From: Pyrus communis
Taxonomy: Eukaryota > Streptophyta > Magnoliopsida > Rosales > Rosaceae
Length of the DNA: 64,000 nt
NCBI RefSeq assembly: GCF_963583255.1
Contig: NC_084809.1
Span: 8,410,215-8,474,214 of the forward strand
Direction: 5' to 3'
The notes below the pieces were generated by a model. The model worked only from the letters and a program-made list of their open reading frames with translations, was not told the origin of the DNA and did no database searches. Position numbers and translations under genes: made by a program. Below are positions 19,560 through 30,850 of this stretch, in pieces; position 1 is the stretch's first letter; every line of letters starts with the position of its first letter.

Positions 19560-20970
19560 TGTGTGTCTGTGTGTGTCTGTGTGTGTCTGTGTGTGTCTGT
19601 GTGTGTGTGTGTGTGTGTGTGCGCGTGTGTGTGTGTGTACACTATCCTTTCTTATCTTCTTTAATTATTCAGGTATCGGCAGTGGTCTTGGATTCTTGTT
19701 ACTGCTCCTTGGTGCCTGGTGGTTGCATAAACTCATAAAGAAAACAAAAGCCATTAAATGCAAGAAGAAGTTCTTTGACCAAAATGGTGGTATACTATTG
19801 GAGCAACAACTGGCGGCTGGTGAAGTAAATGTTGAGAAAATTAAGTTGTTCAATTCACAGGAGTTAGAGATAGCCACAGACCATTTTAACATCGATATAA
19901 TTCTTGGCCAGGGAGGCCAAGGTACTGTTTACAAAGGAATGTTGACGGATGGAAGAATCGTTGCTGTAAAGAAGTCTAAATTAGTTGATGGAGGCGAAGT
20001 TGCGCAGTTCATTAACGAAATTGTCATTCTTTCGCAAATTAACCACAGGAATGTGGTTAAACTGTTGGGTTGCTGTTTAGAGACAGAAGTACCTCTCTTG
20101 GTTTATGAATTCATACCGAAAGGGACTATCTACCAATATCTCCACGAAGAAAATGAGGAGTTTTTATTTACGTGGGAAATGCGCTTAAGGATTGCTGCTG
20201 AAGTTGCAGGAGCTCTTTCATACTTACATTCAGCAGCAGGTTTTCCAATTTACCACAGGGACATCAAGTCTACAAACATACTCTTAGATGATAAATACAG
20301 AGCAAAAGTTGCAGATTTCGGGACTTCAAGATCGGTTTCCATTGACCAAACCCACCTCACCACAATAGTACATGGCACCTTCGGGTACTTGGACCCAGAG
20401 TACTTCCAATCAAGTCAGTTTACGGATAAGAGTGATGTGTATAGCTTTGGAGTTGTCCTTCTTGAGCTATTGACTGGAGAAAAATCCGTTTCTCTAACAA
20501 GGTCACCAGAAATCAGAGGCCTAGTTACATATTTTAATTTTACAATGGAAGAGAATCGTCTGTTTGATATTATTGATGCTCGAGTTAAGGAGGAGGGTGC
20601 AACGGAAGACATATTGTCAGTTGCTAACCTCGCAAACAGATGCTTGGATATGAGTGGAAAGAGACGGCCTACGATGAAAGAAGTGGCAATGGAGTTGGAG
20701 AGGATTCAAAAATCAGTCAAGTCTTCTAATAATCTGCAACAAAATTACGATGAGGTCGAATATGTTAGAAACGAAGTAACTGGTCCTTGGGATGTTACAT
20801 CGACGGGTCGTGTTTGGCTGGAGGTACTACTCCGTCAAAAGATTCACTACCACTACTATCTTACTGATCACGACCAGCAATTGGTGGAAACTGGAGATTT
20901 CCCTGATCTTGTTTTCGAAGCAAGAATTTTTTTTTTTCTTTTTTTTTTTGGTTTTAATCAACTTGTTTAG
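18230..20970 (+). CDS. WAKL copy 2: WAK-like receptor kinase with altered C-terminal tail
   Basis: Exons are 18230-19139, 19248-19373 and 19673-20970, all with GT-AG borders. The protein has a signal peptide, a GUB_WAK ectodomain ([16 protein letters not shown]), a short four-cysteine EGF-like exon ([19 protein letters not shown]), one transmembrane helix and an RD-type Ser/Thr kinase with all landmarks ([27 protein letters not shown]). It would act as a cell-surface receptor; WAK relatives sense pectin or pathogen-linked wall damage. A one-base deletion near 20805 (ACGGGTCG instead of ACAGGGTCG) shifts the frame after DVTST. This replaces the usual 20-residue tail ending SLPLLSY with about 50 other residues and moves the stop to 20970. 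The kinase core is unaffected. Confidence 0.88.
19522..19640 (+). repeat. (GT)n compound microsatellite in WAKL copy 2 intron 2
   Basis: About 120 bases of GT/TG with interspersed CTGT units lie just before the exon 3 acceptor. They create an artificial upstream extension of the kinase frame made of Cys/Val repeats, which I do not count as coding. Confidence 0.92.
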
Positions 20971-21225
20971 TGGTGTCTGTATGCTCCGATTGTTCTTGAT
21001 GTTTTATGTGCTAATACTTCTGATGTGTCCGACAGTTTTAGGTTTTCTGCACAAACTGTTATTAGCAGTCTGAAAAGGTCATCTTGCATCTTTCGCGTAT
21101 TTTCTGGAGTTTGTTTCTAGACTCTTCCTGTTTAAATAATCTAAATCCTAGTATGCTAGTGTGTTGTCCACTTCTATGGTTTAGTTTTCTGTTTAAATTT
21201 CCACCACCAGTAATAAAAAAAAGGG

Positions 21226-21265
21226 TGACATTTGGCAGCCTATTTCCCTTGGCTGTCAAATGTCA
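21226..21265 (+). other. Short inverted repeat downstream of WAKL copy 2
   Basis: Same hairpin as at 9802-9841 and 53105-53144. Confidence 0.6.
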
Positions 21266-21579
21266 AGGGGCAGTTGGCTGAGAACTTTCACAGTCGAGCT
21301 TCAAAATTGGTCTGCTCCCAAATGTTTGAATCAATCCTAGAAAATAAAGGAAAATTACACGACTTAAAAACTTTTAAAAAATAATAGGAAGATCAAAGTT
21401 TAAAAATTAAGGGAAAGAGAAGAAAAGTCTGGTAAAACTTCCTTAACACAAATTATCTTATTGCCAGTTGCTTTTGTGGGGTTTGGTTTTTTTTTGTCCC
21501 CCCATCCCCCGGTCTTTGTACTACCTTTTTCTTCTTCATTAGTTTGATAAACGTTGAGGACCCTTTTATTTAAAAAAAA

Positions 21580-22451
21580 GGCTAAATTGGATTAATGGTC
21601 TCCGTGGTGAGAGGGTAATCGAAAGATAGCCCCGTGATGAAAAAATTCGGATTTAAATCCTCGTGGTGAACTCCGTTAGGATTTAAACCTAAAATTAACA
21701 TCTTCCTCATTTGTCTGTTAACCCATTCAACCTTCATAACCAAAAGAGAAAAAACACTCATTCATCCAAGGCTATGAATTCGTTGCCCCTGGCTCCATCT
21801 ACTGTAGCCCTAACTCTACGCCAAGCTCCGCCTCGAAATGGATGCTAAAAACTCTTCCGCCGATGTGGTGCGTCTCATCTCTTCCTTCCTTGCTTCCTGA
21901 TTTACAGTTTGAGATCTTATTCAAAATACATGAATTTGAATTTCAATGAATTTGCCCTTTTGTTTGCTTTTTTTACTGTTCAACATAATTCAATGAGGAA
22001 ATTCAAATCATTGATCACATTGGATATAGGATTTTTGGGCCTTCCAAATTGCTTAGTGATAAGTACTTAATCGGCCACACTGTTCATTATATTTAACCCA
22101 GGGATTTGAAATCTTGTGTAAATGGACTGGATTTGAATAGTCAATCGTTTAAGTTGCCATAGATAATCACGCTAGTGGCTGTAATCCTCCGGCGAACTAT
22201 TTGTATCGTTATAAGTTGGACATTCTCATTTTGTATCATTGTGCTGAGCGAATTCATAGCTTTGGATGAATGAGTTTTCTTCTCTTTTGGTTATGAAGGT
22301 TGAATGGGTTAACAGACAGATGAGGAATATGTTAATTTTAGGCTTAAATCCTAACAGAGTTCACCACAAGGGTTTAAATCCAAATTTTTTCACCATAGGG
22401 GCTATCTTCCGATTACCCTCTCATCACAAGGACTATTAATCCAATTTAGCC
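21580..22451. mobile_element. Long-TIR transposon-like element with captured filler (unit X)
   Basis: The left arm (about 21580-21785, from GGCTAAATTGGATTAATGG) and the right arm (about 22241-22451, ending CCAATTTAGCC) are inverted copies over about 200 bp, including GGGTTAACAGACAGATGAGG against its complement. Between them are about 100 bases of GC-rich, gene-like sequence (CTACGCCAAGCTCCGCCTCG) and AT-rich DNA. There is no transposase. Flanking A-runs make the target-site duplication unclear. A non-autonomous MULE or foldback element fits best. The unit Y copy is 53461-54334. Confidence 0.65.
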
Positions 22452-22754
22452 TTAAAAAAATAAAAATGTAACTGGATAATAAATGATACATTGCAGGAAG
22501 CATGGCAAAACCATAACCAAATCTTCAATATTTCTTCTATGAGGATAATTCTGCACAAAACTCTCATATGGGCCAAAAGAAGTATTTTCATATAAAGTTA
22601 TCCCGATATATGAAATTTTTTTGTTATCACAACATGAAACTCGACCACGGTCCACGTACACTCGGATGAGATGGTAATCCTAACATGTTTGATAATTCAA
22701 AGCCTTGAGTGTTTGATATGGAATATATAGGTTATATAATGACTCTGGGGCAAA

Positions 22755-25040
22755 GTTATATAATGCCTAGGAATTATTCAAGACAGTGGCTAGCCGCCTA
22801 GCACCTAAGCGGGGCCTAGGCGGCGCAAGGCAAGAGTTTTCAGAACAATGCTCTTGGGAGATTCAGAGAACATGTGAGTAGTGTGAAATCCCATCCCCGG
22901 ATTTCACTGTTTAAAATTACGTATTTTGTATTCTTATTCGTAGTTTTGATGCGTTTGTATTTGTGGCGTACAAATTTTTCGATAAGTAAAATGATGAAAA
23001 TGCCCTTAATGAACTAAACGGAATTTTCACGGACGTATTTGATTCTTTCATGATTTTCTAGATTTCTTTACATATTTGGATAGTACTTGTCGATACAAAC
23101 GCGTGAGCACAAACGGATTGTAATTTGAAGTTATAACGAAAGAGTTATTAATGAATGAAATTGAGGGCAAAATGGTCAGTTGACCATAAATCTGGAAGGC
23201 TTCAGATTTTGTTGGAGCAGTGCGATGGAGCCACGTGTGTGGTTGTGATGGAAATAAGAGAAGAGAAATGATGTGTGGAATTGCCCAATCAAGAACCAGA
23301 GAAAGGAGAAGATGGAGGAACACTGAATCCTTAACCCATTTTCGACCAGAAAGACTTGGCGCCCAACCCGGACAACTTATGTGATTTCCGACTCAGATTT
23401 CGGTGTTTTCCCAGTGAATTGATCATCGCCACCACCTGCACTTGACTCCACGACCCTTCCTTTACCAATTCCACCGCAAACCCGATGAGATTTGGCCACC
23501 TTTCGTGGTACACAGAACCCTTCGCCGGCGATCCATTGTTTCTGAAATGTTCTCCATCAACCACTACCACCCTCAGGTGTCTCTTGAGCCCAGAAACAAA
23601 CCCCAAACAAGTTTGGGGGCGACAGAGCTTCAAATTCGACGGATCGAGGTTCACCCATTTTTCTGGGTTTCCGACAATTCGAGGGATTTTCTGGCTACTT
23701 CCCAGCCGAACTGGACTTCGGCCCAGGTATGAAAAATGTTTCTCATTTGAGTTGTACATTTTTGCCAAATTTGGCGAATTTTGGAGTTGGTCAAAATTTG
23801 TGGTTTCCGTTCACTAGAAACCGCCACCCGCAGCAACACATGTGGTGGCGCGTGGTCAGTGGGTCGACACTACCTTTTTAAGTTAAATTCAATGTCCTGA
23901 TTTCAGATTTGATATCCGTTTGATGTGGTTCAATACTTTGAACCTATTATTGAATATTACACCACTTGATCATTTTATGTTTTGACGATCCGACCGTTGG
24001 ATTGTCACTCAACTTTAATACGTTATAGTACATAATATTTGAGGACGTTAAAAACTGACAAGTTGGGAATCTGATGTACGGATCTTCCCAAATTGGATTT
24101 CTAAGTTTGTAAAATAAAACATTGACTGCCACTTAATCTTAGTGATTGGCAGAGATCCAACCGATGGATCGTAATGAAACTTTAGTATGTTGTTCTAGAA
24201 GAGTAGTGAGACTCTTGGGAAGTTATAGATCAGAAATCTGATCGGCGGATGTTCTGGTTTAGATTTCTAGGGTTGTGGACCCTACTCTCGACCTTGATCG
24301 ACGGTTGGCTTTTTAGTCAACCAGCCCGAGTTCTTCTAGCATGTTGCTGATCTTAAAGTGTTGTTGAGATTTCATAGAGCTTATTAGGTTCAACATGATG
24401 ATGTGTCTTCCTCGAATAACATGCACCCGATTTACGTACTAATGACATCACATTATGTTATGCTTGTTTATTTTATGTGATTTGACGTTTGTATTGAACT
24501 TGTTGTGGAGTGTGGTTGATTTGTATGTTTGGCCTGATGTGATGAAATGTGAGGGCTAGTAGTGGACCATGAACCCATTGTCATGGGGTTTGTCGCTTCG
24601 AGACTTGTTTCACATATCGTATCATTATTTCATTTCTCGTTTTGTTGAGCCATTCTAATTGTGTACCTTGTGCTTTGTTCCATTTCTTGTCTCGTTGAGC
24701 TTTTGTATTTTGAGTACTTGTTTCATGTCTTGTTCTTCGAGCGTTACTATATTCCTTGGACTTCCGCTCGGTTCCGTTAAGTGATCTGGAACTGGGTTTC
24801 CACTGGGGTTCTGTTGAGTGGTCTGGTTTCATGCTCTGTCTCGATTTCGTTGAGTGGTCCAAAATCCCACGTGATCCGCAATTCCGTTGAGTGGTTCGGA
24901 ATCGTATCCAGCTTAGATTTCATTGAGTGGTTCGGTCCCAAGCCTGTGAAAGTTTATCTTATATTGCCGACCCCAAGCCCGAATAAAGAAGGAGGTGGAC
25001 TCTGTCAAGTAGTCAACAACCAAAACTCATTTTTCATGAC
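22755..25040. repeat. Non-coding LTR-like repeat block, unit X
   Basis: It holds no supportable gene. From about 23140 it is collinear with 54880-56830. The GC-rich stretch 23290-23730 resembles the leader of large plant LTR elements, and frames on both strands there are chance. At 24770-24935 a degenerate tandem repeat of about 40 bp carries the core GTTGAGTGGTCTGG or GTTGAGTGGTTCGG. The first 385 bases, including a GC-rich GCCTAGCACCTAAGCGGGG patch, differ from unit Y. Confidence 0.45.
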
Positions 25041-25504
25041 GAATTCTTATGATCTAGATGTTATAATCTAATCATATGATTTCCAAAAGTTATGAGATTG
25101 ACTGATGATTCCTCCATTCTATCTTGAACAACTCTGATGAAATTTCTTTCTTTTTTATTTTGGCCGATATTTTAATTTGAATTTTAATTATATTCATTAG
25201 GATACTTTAGCCTTTCACTATCAAGTATGACTACTATACCAGATGATGCAGAAACAACATGAATTAGACAATAAAATAAGAAAATCTTGACAATACTTCT
25301 ATCTGTAATAATACTTTTACGGCCCTCCTAAAAAGAAGAAATCTGCGGTGAAACCAGTGGTTACAGGTACACCTCTGTCCCCTCAGTTGACTTGGAATAA
25401 CTTTCAGTGGATTCAAAATGAGAAAATTTTGAACAGTTCACTAAAATTCTTAAGAGATTAGCTGAAGAATTGGGTACTTTTTTGTAACATGTATTGATTT
25501 ATGT

Positions 25505-26570
25505 AGATATTGGTGCAAGTTTGTGGCTATTAGTCCTTCTTGCTGCTCTATGGTGGTTATATAAGGTAGTGAAGAAAATAAATAACAGTAATTGCCGAGA
25601 GAAGTTCTTCAAACAAAACGGTGGCTTATTGCTCGAAGAACAATTGAGTTCCGGTGAAGTCAATGTTGAGAAAATAAAATTACTTGAACCAAATGAGCTA
25701 GAGAAGGCCACAAATCATTTTAATCTGAACAGAAAACTTGGCCAGGGAGGCCAAGGTACCGTTTACAAAGGAATGTTGACAGATGGAAAAATTGTTGCAG
25801 TAAAAAAGTCCAAGGTGGTTGATGAAGGGAAACTTAGAGGCCTTTCATTAACAAGATTGTCATTCTTTCCCACCTTAACCACGAGAATGTGGTTAAGTTA
25901 TTCGGGAATTGTTTGAGGATAAAGTTTCCTCTACTGGTGTATGAATTTGTTCCAAACGGTACCCCTTTCGAGTATATCCACAAAGATAATGAAGAGTTTC
26001 CGCTTACGTGGGATATGCGCTTAAGAATCGCCACTGAGGTCACTGGAGCCCTTTTCTACCTGCATTCATCAGCTTCCATTCCCATTTATCATTGCTATAC
26101 TAAGTCCACAAACATATTTTTAGACGACAAGTATAGAGCAAAAGTAGCTGATTTTGGAACTTCAACATTTTTCCATTGATCAAACTCATGTGACCACACA
26201 AGTACAAGGCACTTTTGGATACTTGGATCCAGAGTACTTCCAATCAAGCTGGTTCACAGAAAACTCCAATGTTTATAGCTTCGGAGTTGTCCTCGTTGAG
26301 CTCCTGACTAGTCAAAATCCTATTTCATTCACAAGATCGGAAGAAGGGAAAAGTCTAGCCACATACTTCATTCTTAGAATTGAAGAAAATCGTTTGTTTG
26401 ATATCGGTTGATGTTTAAGTTACGAAGGAGGGAAATAAAGGACAGGTTGAGGCAATTGCTTGCCTTGCAAGAAGATGTTTAGACTTGAATGGAAAGAGAC
26501 GCCCTTCAATGAAAGAAGTTGCAATGGAGCTGGAGGACATTCAAAATGGACAGATTCTGGATTACGTTCG
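25505..26570 (+). pseudogene. WAKL kinase pseudogene (unit X)
   Basis: It starts at the exon acceptor TTTATGTAG and encodes a transmembrane helix ([15 protein letters not shown]), the juxtamembrane region and a recognisable kinase: [19 protein letters not shown], then [35 protein letters not shown], and [19 protein letters not shown]. The frame breaks three times: near 25848, near 26165 (after DFGTSTFFH), and at the TGA near 26409. The catalytic HRD motif reads HCY, so the proton-acceptor aspartate is lost. No ectodomain exons are found upstream. The same breaks occur in the unit Y copy, so the gene was already dead before duplication. Confidence 0.88.
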
Positions 26571-28170
26571 AATTTTCTGTCGTTCAAAAGTTCTTGCTAA
26601 AAGTCCATAATCTACTTCGGCCCAAAGCTAAAGGACCACAAATCTGTTTTGATTGAGAAACCTGGTCCACCCCAGCTTTCAACATTTGTGGAAAGCGAGA
26701 TGACTTTCACAAATCATTTTTAGCCTCTTACGCATTCGTATAATTTAATTATGTTTGACTTGGTGAATCTGGTGGTTAGAAATAAAAGGAATATGTGAGT
26801 TCTATGGGTGAAAATCAGTTTCCTTGTGAATGCCCACAATTTTTCTCATCAAGCAAATTCTTTTAATTTTTTTCTGTATTTGTTTAAACTCTAAAGATGA
26901 TATGTTTTGTACCTGTTTTTAATTTCTACTGTATTTGTTTATTTTTCTATGGTTGTTCTGCTTATTTTATACCTGTTTCTATTGAACAATCTTTGATTTA
27001 TCAGAATGAAAATTTTGAAGCCATTTTATAAATGAGGTTTCTTATACATATTTTCCTAATTTTATATTGGAGGCAGATTTGTGACAACACTTTTTTACAC
27101 AAAATTTGACACATTTTGTAGGGTCCACTTCATAATGTATTTCAACGATCCGAAGTTTATATTTTAGAACATCATTCATAGATCATAGTTGTAAAAAATT
27201 AGATATCCGAAACTATTAAGACATTCATTTGTAGTGAAGAAAATGGACGAATACAGTTTTACAAGGAAACACTAAATTTAATTCAACAGTCATATTGTTT
27301 TGGGTCTGGTTCATTTTGAGTGCACATGATATTTGAAAAAAGACCTAAAAGATGTGTTTGCATCATTGAAATACATTACGGAATGGGTCCTACAAAAACT
27401 TGTGCGAAAAATTATGTAAAAAAAGTAATATCACGTATCTGCTCTGTGTGTATGTGCATATATATATATATATAAGCATGATGTTATACAAAAAAATTCA
27501 GCATAGATTATAAATGGAAAAGAAAAGAACATAGAGATCCTTCCAAAAACTAGTTGGATTTGTAAAACCCATTCAATATAATAATGGTTTGTGAGACCAT
27601 AATTCAAATATAATTTCTACAAAAATGCCACGGTCAACATGGCATCTAAGGTTTCAAAGTACACAGGAGTTGTGAAGTGAACGTGCTAAAGTTACGGCCC
27701 CCTTTAAACCCCTGATCACAACTACCAATTGCTAAACCCTACCTAATCAGAAAGAAAATGCAGTTTAAAAAAATGGGTGCTGACCTTACCATGTACACGT
27801 GCTTACTTAACCCACCTTTGGATAGAAGCATCGTCACACCTTTCCCCCAAAAGTATCATTGTCCATCGAGCTCCAACACAAATTCAATGCAGTATTCAAA
27901 ATAAATGGATTTGACTTTAGTAACCCCTTTACAAACTCATATAGTGAATTACCCTGTTTCGCAATAGCTGGATTGTTTTAGTAGTTTTGTTTTACTGCGA
28001 TCCGATTTAAAATTCTTCTCCTTTCTTTTAATGTAGATCAATGTAAATATCTTAATAAAAATAAATAAAAACCTTGGTTCCAAATATAACATTCTTTTTA
28101 CTAAAAATACCTTATCTTATCATCAATATTGTATCAATTTACTATTAACTCGATGCTATATATCAATATT
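26571..28170. other. AT-rich spacer, unit X
   Basis: No gene is visible. It is collinear with 58326-59884. It contains the foldback element listed at 27081-27434 and a short (TA)n run near 27460. Confidence 0.5.
27081..27434. mobile_element. 354-bp foldback MITE-like element
   Basis: GTGACAACACTTTTTTACAC at the left is matched by an inverted, diverged copy at the right (ending AAAAAAAGTAATATCAC). The arms continue for 70 or more bases, including CATAATGTATTTCAACGATC against its complement. It has no coding capacity. The unit Y copy is 58850-59204, so it predates the duplication. Confidence 0.5.
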
Positions 28171-28175
28171 GTATT

Positions 28176-28350
28176 TGTTGACTTGTATTAGGATTTCTAT
28201 AATTGTGAGATTCCTACTACAATTGGTTTCCTAGTTTAGGATGTAATTATTCTTTCCCATATTTATTCTTTCCCATATCTGTATAGGGTTGTATATATAC
28301 CTTGTTTTGATATGAAATAAAAATATCAATTGAAAAGCATTCTTTCTTCT
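28176..28350 (+). repeat. Copia-4 5' LTR (175 bp)
   Basis: TGTTGACTTGTATTAGG...CTTTCTTCT. Differences from the 3' LTR are T/C in GGATTTCTA and A/G in GTGAGATTCC. It contains TATATATACC (about 28292-28301), a likely promoter core. Confidence 0.92.
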
Positions 28351-28599
28351 TGGCACCAGAGCCGGGTTAGAAAAACACTGAACCCTAATAATTTTATTTT
28401 TTTTTTCTGCCGTGTACCTGATCCATTGCAACGAGCAACCTTAGGATTGTTGCTGCCCGTGCCCTAACCAATTGCAGCGAGCACCAGATAGGGTGTTGCT
28501 GCCCTGTTGATTTGTCCAACGTGTTCTAGGTCCCATCACCGCTGCTGTTTTTTCCTTCTCTGCCTAGTTTGTGTCAGTCAACACCGAAGCAACAGAGAG

Positions 28600-30261
28600 A
28601 TGGCTGAAGAAAAGGGGGCTGGTTCACAGATTGTTTCAGCGGCTGCTCCAATTATGGTGCAGTTAGAGAATTCAAGCTTTAATATTGGTATGTTTTTGGA
28701 TGAAAAGAACTATGATTTATGGGCTCCTCCCATTCAAATTCATATTGCTGGAAGGAAGAAGATGGGATATCTTCGTGGGTCTATCAAGGCACCTAGCGAA
28801 GACGATCCTAAATATGATGATTGGTTTTCTGAAGATCAAAAACTTAAGAGTTGGCTTTTGTCTTCAATGAAGGCCGAGATTATGAAACGGTACATTCGGT
28901 TGTCTACATCGAATGAGATTTGGGACTCCTTGAAGGCAGCCTACTTTGATGAGAATGACGAGGCTAGAATTTATTCGTTGAATCAGATCGCATCCCGTCT
29001 GCGTCAGAATGGCCGACCCTTAGCTACCTATTTTGGGGAGCTCACTGAGATCTTCCAAGAATTGGATCACTTTAATAAAGTATCCATGGAGTGTGAGAAT
29101 GACATCAAAGTGTTTCAGAAATCCACTGAGAGACAACGGGTCTATGTGTTTCTTGGTGGTCTCGATGATGGGTTTGATCAGGTGCGTGGAGAAGTGTTGC
29201 GGAAGGATCCCCCACTTGGCCTGCAGGCTTCTTATGCCTATGTTCGTCGAGAAGCCGATCGAAAGGAAGCAATGAAGGCAGAGGTTGACAATGGGGAGTC
29301 TGCTGCCATGGCAGCAAGGGCCTGTGGATCATCTAGTGGGTCGAACCGAGAAGGGGTACAAAACCGGCCTGGATCAACTCGGCAGAGCCAGACAAGCCGG
29401 GATCGTCCACAAGGTAAGTGCCCACACTGTGGCCTGACGGGACACTCCAAGAGTCGTTGTTTTGAGCTGATTGGATATCCCGAGAATTGGGATAAGACCC
29501 ATGATCCTCGGTGCAACAAATCTCGAGCCTCTATTGCCGAAACAAAGAATGATTCGGATCAGATAGCGAACAAGGCATCTGCCATGATAGCTGCGGCAGG
29601 AAGTGATGGTAAGGCACTCAGTACTTCTACTTCTGTTATGAATAATACATGGATAATTGATTCCGGAGCTACTGAACATATGACTTGTGATTCTAGACAG
29701 GTTCCATCACTAAAAACATCCACACAAACCGAGGTCAATGTTGCTAATGGTAATGCCGTCCCTGTTATTGGGGAAGGCACTGTTTCCCTTTCCGATACCA
29801 TGAAACTTGACACTGTTCTTGTGGTTCCCTCTCTAAATTATAATTTGTTGTCCGTTGCTCAAATAACCCTTGCCTTACATTGTTTGGTTATTTTTTGGCC
29901 CTATTTTTGTGTTTTTAAGGACATCCGGACGCGGAAGACGATTGGTTATGGTATTAGAAGAGGGAAACTTTATTACTTGGAATTGATCACCAGTAGTTCT
30001 AGCTTGCTGACTCAAGCTCTCTCCGTCGATGATTCTCAAGGGATTACTAATAAAGTGTCAGATATCTGGATATGGCACCGGCGCCTTGGGCATGCTTCCT
30101 TTGGTTATCTGCATAAGTTATTTCCTAGTTTGTTTGTCAAGAATGATGTTTCTCAGTTTAAGTGTGGTGTTTGTGAAATGGCTAAGAGCCATCGAACCTC
30201 TTTTCCTCCCAGTTTAAATAAAAGTACCGTTCCTTTTATGATTGTGCATTCTGATGTATAG
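28600..30261 (+). pseudogene. Copia-4 gag, protease and integrase N-terminal part
   Basis: The likely start is ATG at 28600 (MAEEKGAGSQ). The open frame extends upstream to 28507 without a better start. Gag has the typical copia profile (YDLWAPPIQIHI, IWDSLKAAYF) and a CCHC knuckle CPHCGLTGHSKSRC. The protease motif is IIDSGATEHMT. The GAG-pre-integrase module shows HRRLGHASFGYL and CGVCEMAK. The frame stops at TAG (30259-30261), exactly where other elements have the Trp of HSDVWGP, so this is a simple nonsense change. The same frame continues beyond it. Confidence 0.88.
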
Positions 30262-30850
30262 GGACCGTCAAAAGTAGCCACTCTTGGTGGTGCTCATTGG
30301 TTTGTTACTTTTATTGATGATTGTACCCGCATGACTTGGGTTATTTTGTTACAGTCAAAGAGTGAAGTTAGTTCGGCCTTCCAACGGTTTCATAAAATGA
30401 TTGCTGTACAATACAACAGGAATATCCAGGTTCTTCGCAGTGACAATGGGGGATAATATGTTAATATGGAACTTCGTTCATTCTTAGAGTTGCATGGTAT
30501 TGTTCATCAGACCACGTGTCTGTATACTCCTCAACAGAATGGGGTTGCAGAAAGGAAAAATCGACACTTGTTGGAAACGGTTCGTGCTTCCCTACTTGCG
30601 GCACATCTGCCGCTCAATTATTGGGGAGAGGCACTTACGTCTGCAACTTATCTTATTAATCGCCTTCCATCTCGGACTCTCAACTTCCATACGCCATTTC
30701 AGGCTCTCACATCTCAGACTAGCAGCCCCTGACTCCCAATCTTCCCCCACGGATCATCGGATGTGTTGCGTTTGTTCACCTCCATCCACCTCAACGGAAG
30801 ACTAAACTTGAACCTAGAGCTCTTCATTGTGTTTTTTTTTGGGTATGCTA
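30262..30850 (+). pseudogene. Copia-4 integrase core with multiple breaks
   Basis: It continues the integrase catalytic core. A second stop (TAA near 30454) replaces the Glu codon after SDNGG. The block PQQNGVAERKNRHLLE follows at about 30530. Between 30700 and 30850 the reading frame shifts more than once before FFGYATTQKGYRCYHP resumes in the original frame. This part cannot give a working integrase. Confidence 0.82.

Noticed and set aside
19517..19640. CRISPR-like or satellite array
   Set aside because: The dinucleotide arrays have no unique spacers, and the genome is clearly plant nuclear.
19525..19672. Long Cys/Val-repeat N-terminal extension of the WAKL copy 2 kinase frame (and the same at 51399-51552)
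   Set aside because: It is the GT microsatellite of intron 2 read as protein. The exon 3 acceptor AG at 19671-19672 (51551-51552) is conserved in all copies.
23331..23817. Overlapping frames of 96-145 codons on both strands
   Set aside because: They lie in GC-rich, LTR-leader-like repeat DNA. The matching frames in unit Y are disrupted and none looks like a known protein.
28351..28505. Possible tRNA gene next to the Copia-4 LTR (TGGCACCAGAGCC)
   Set aside because: It is the retroelement primer-binding site. No cloverleaf with A- and B-box spacing is seen.
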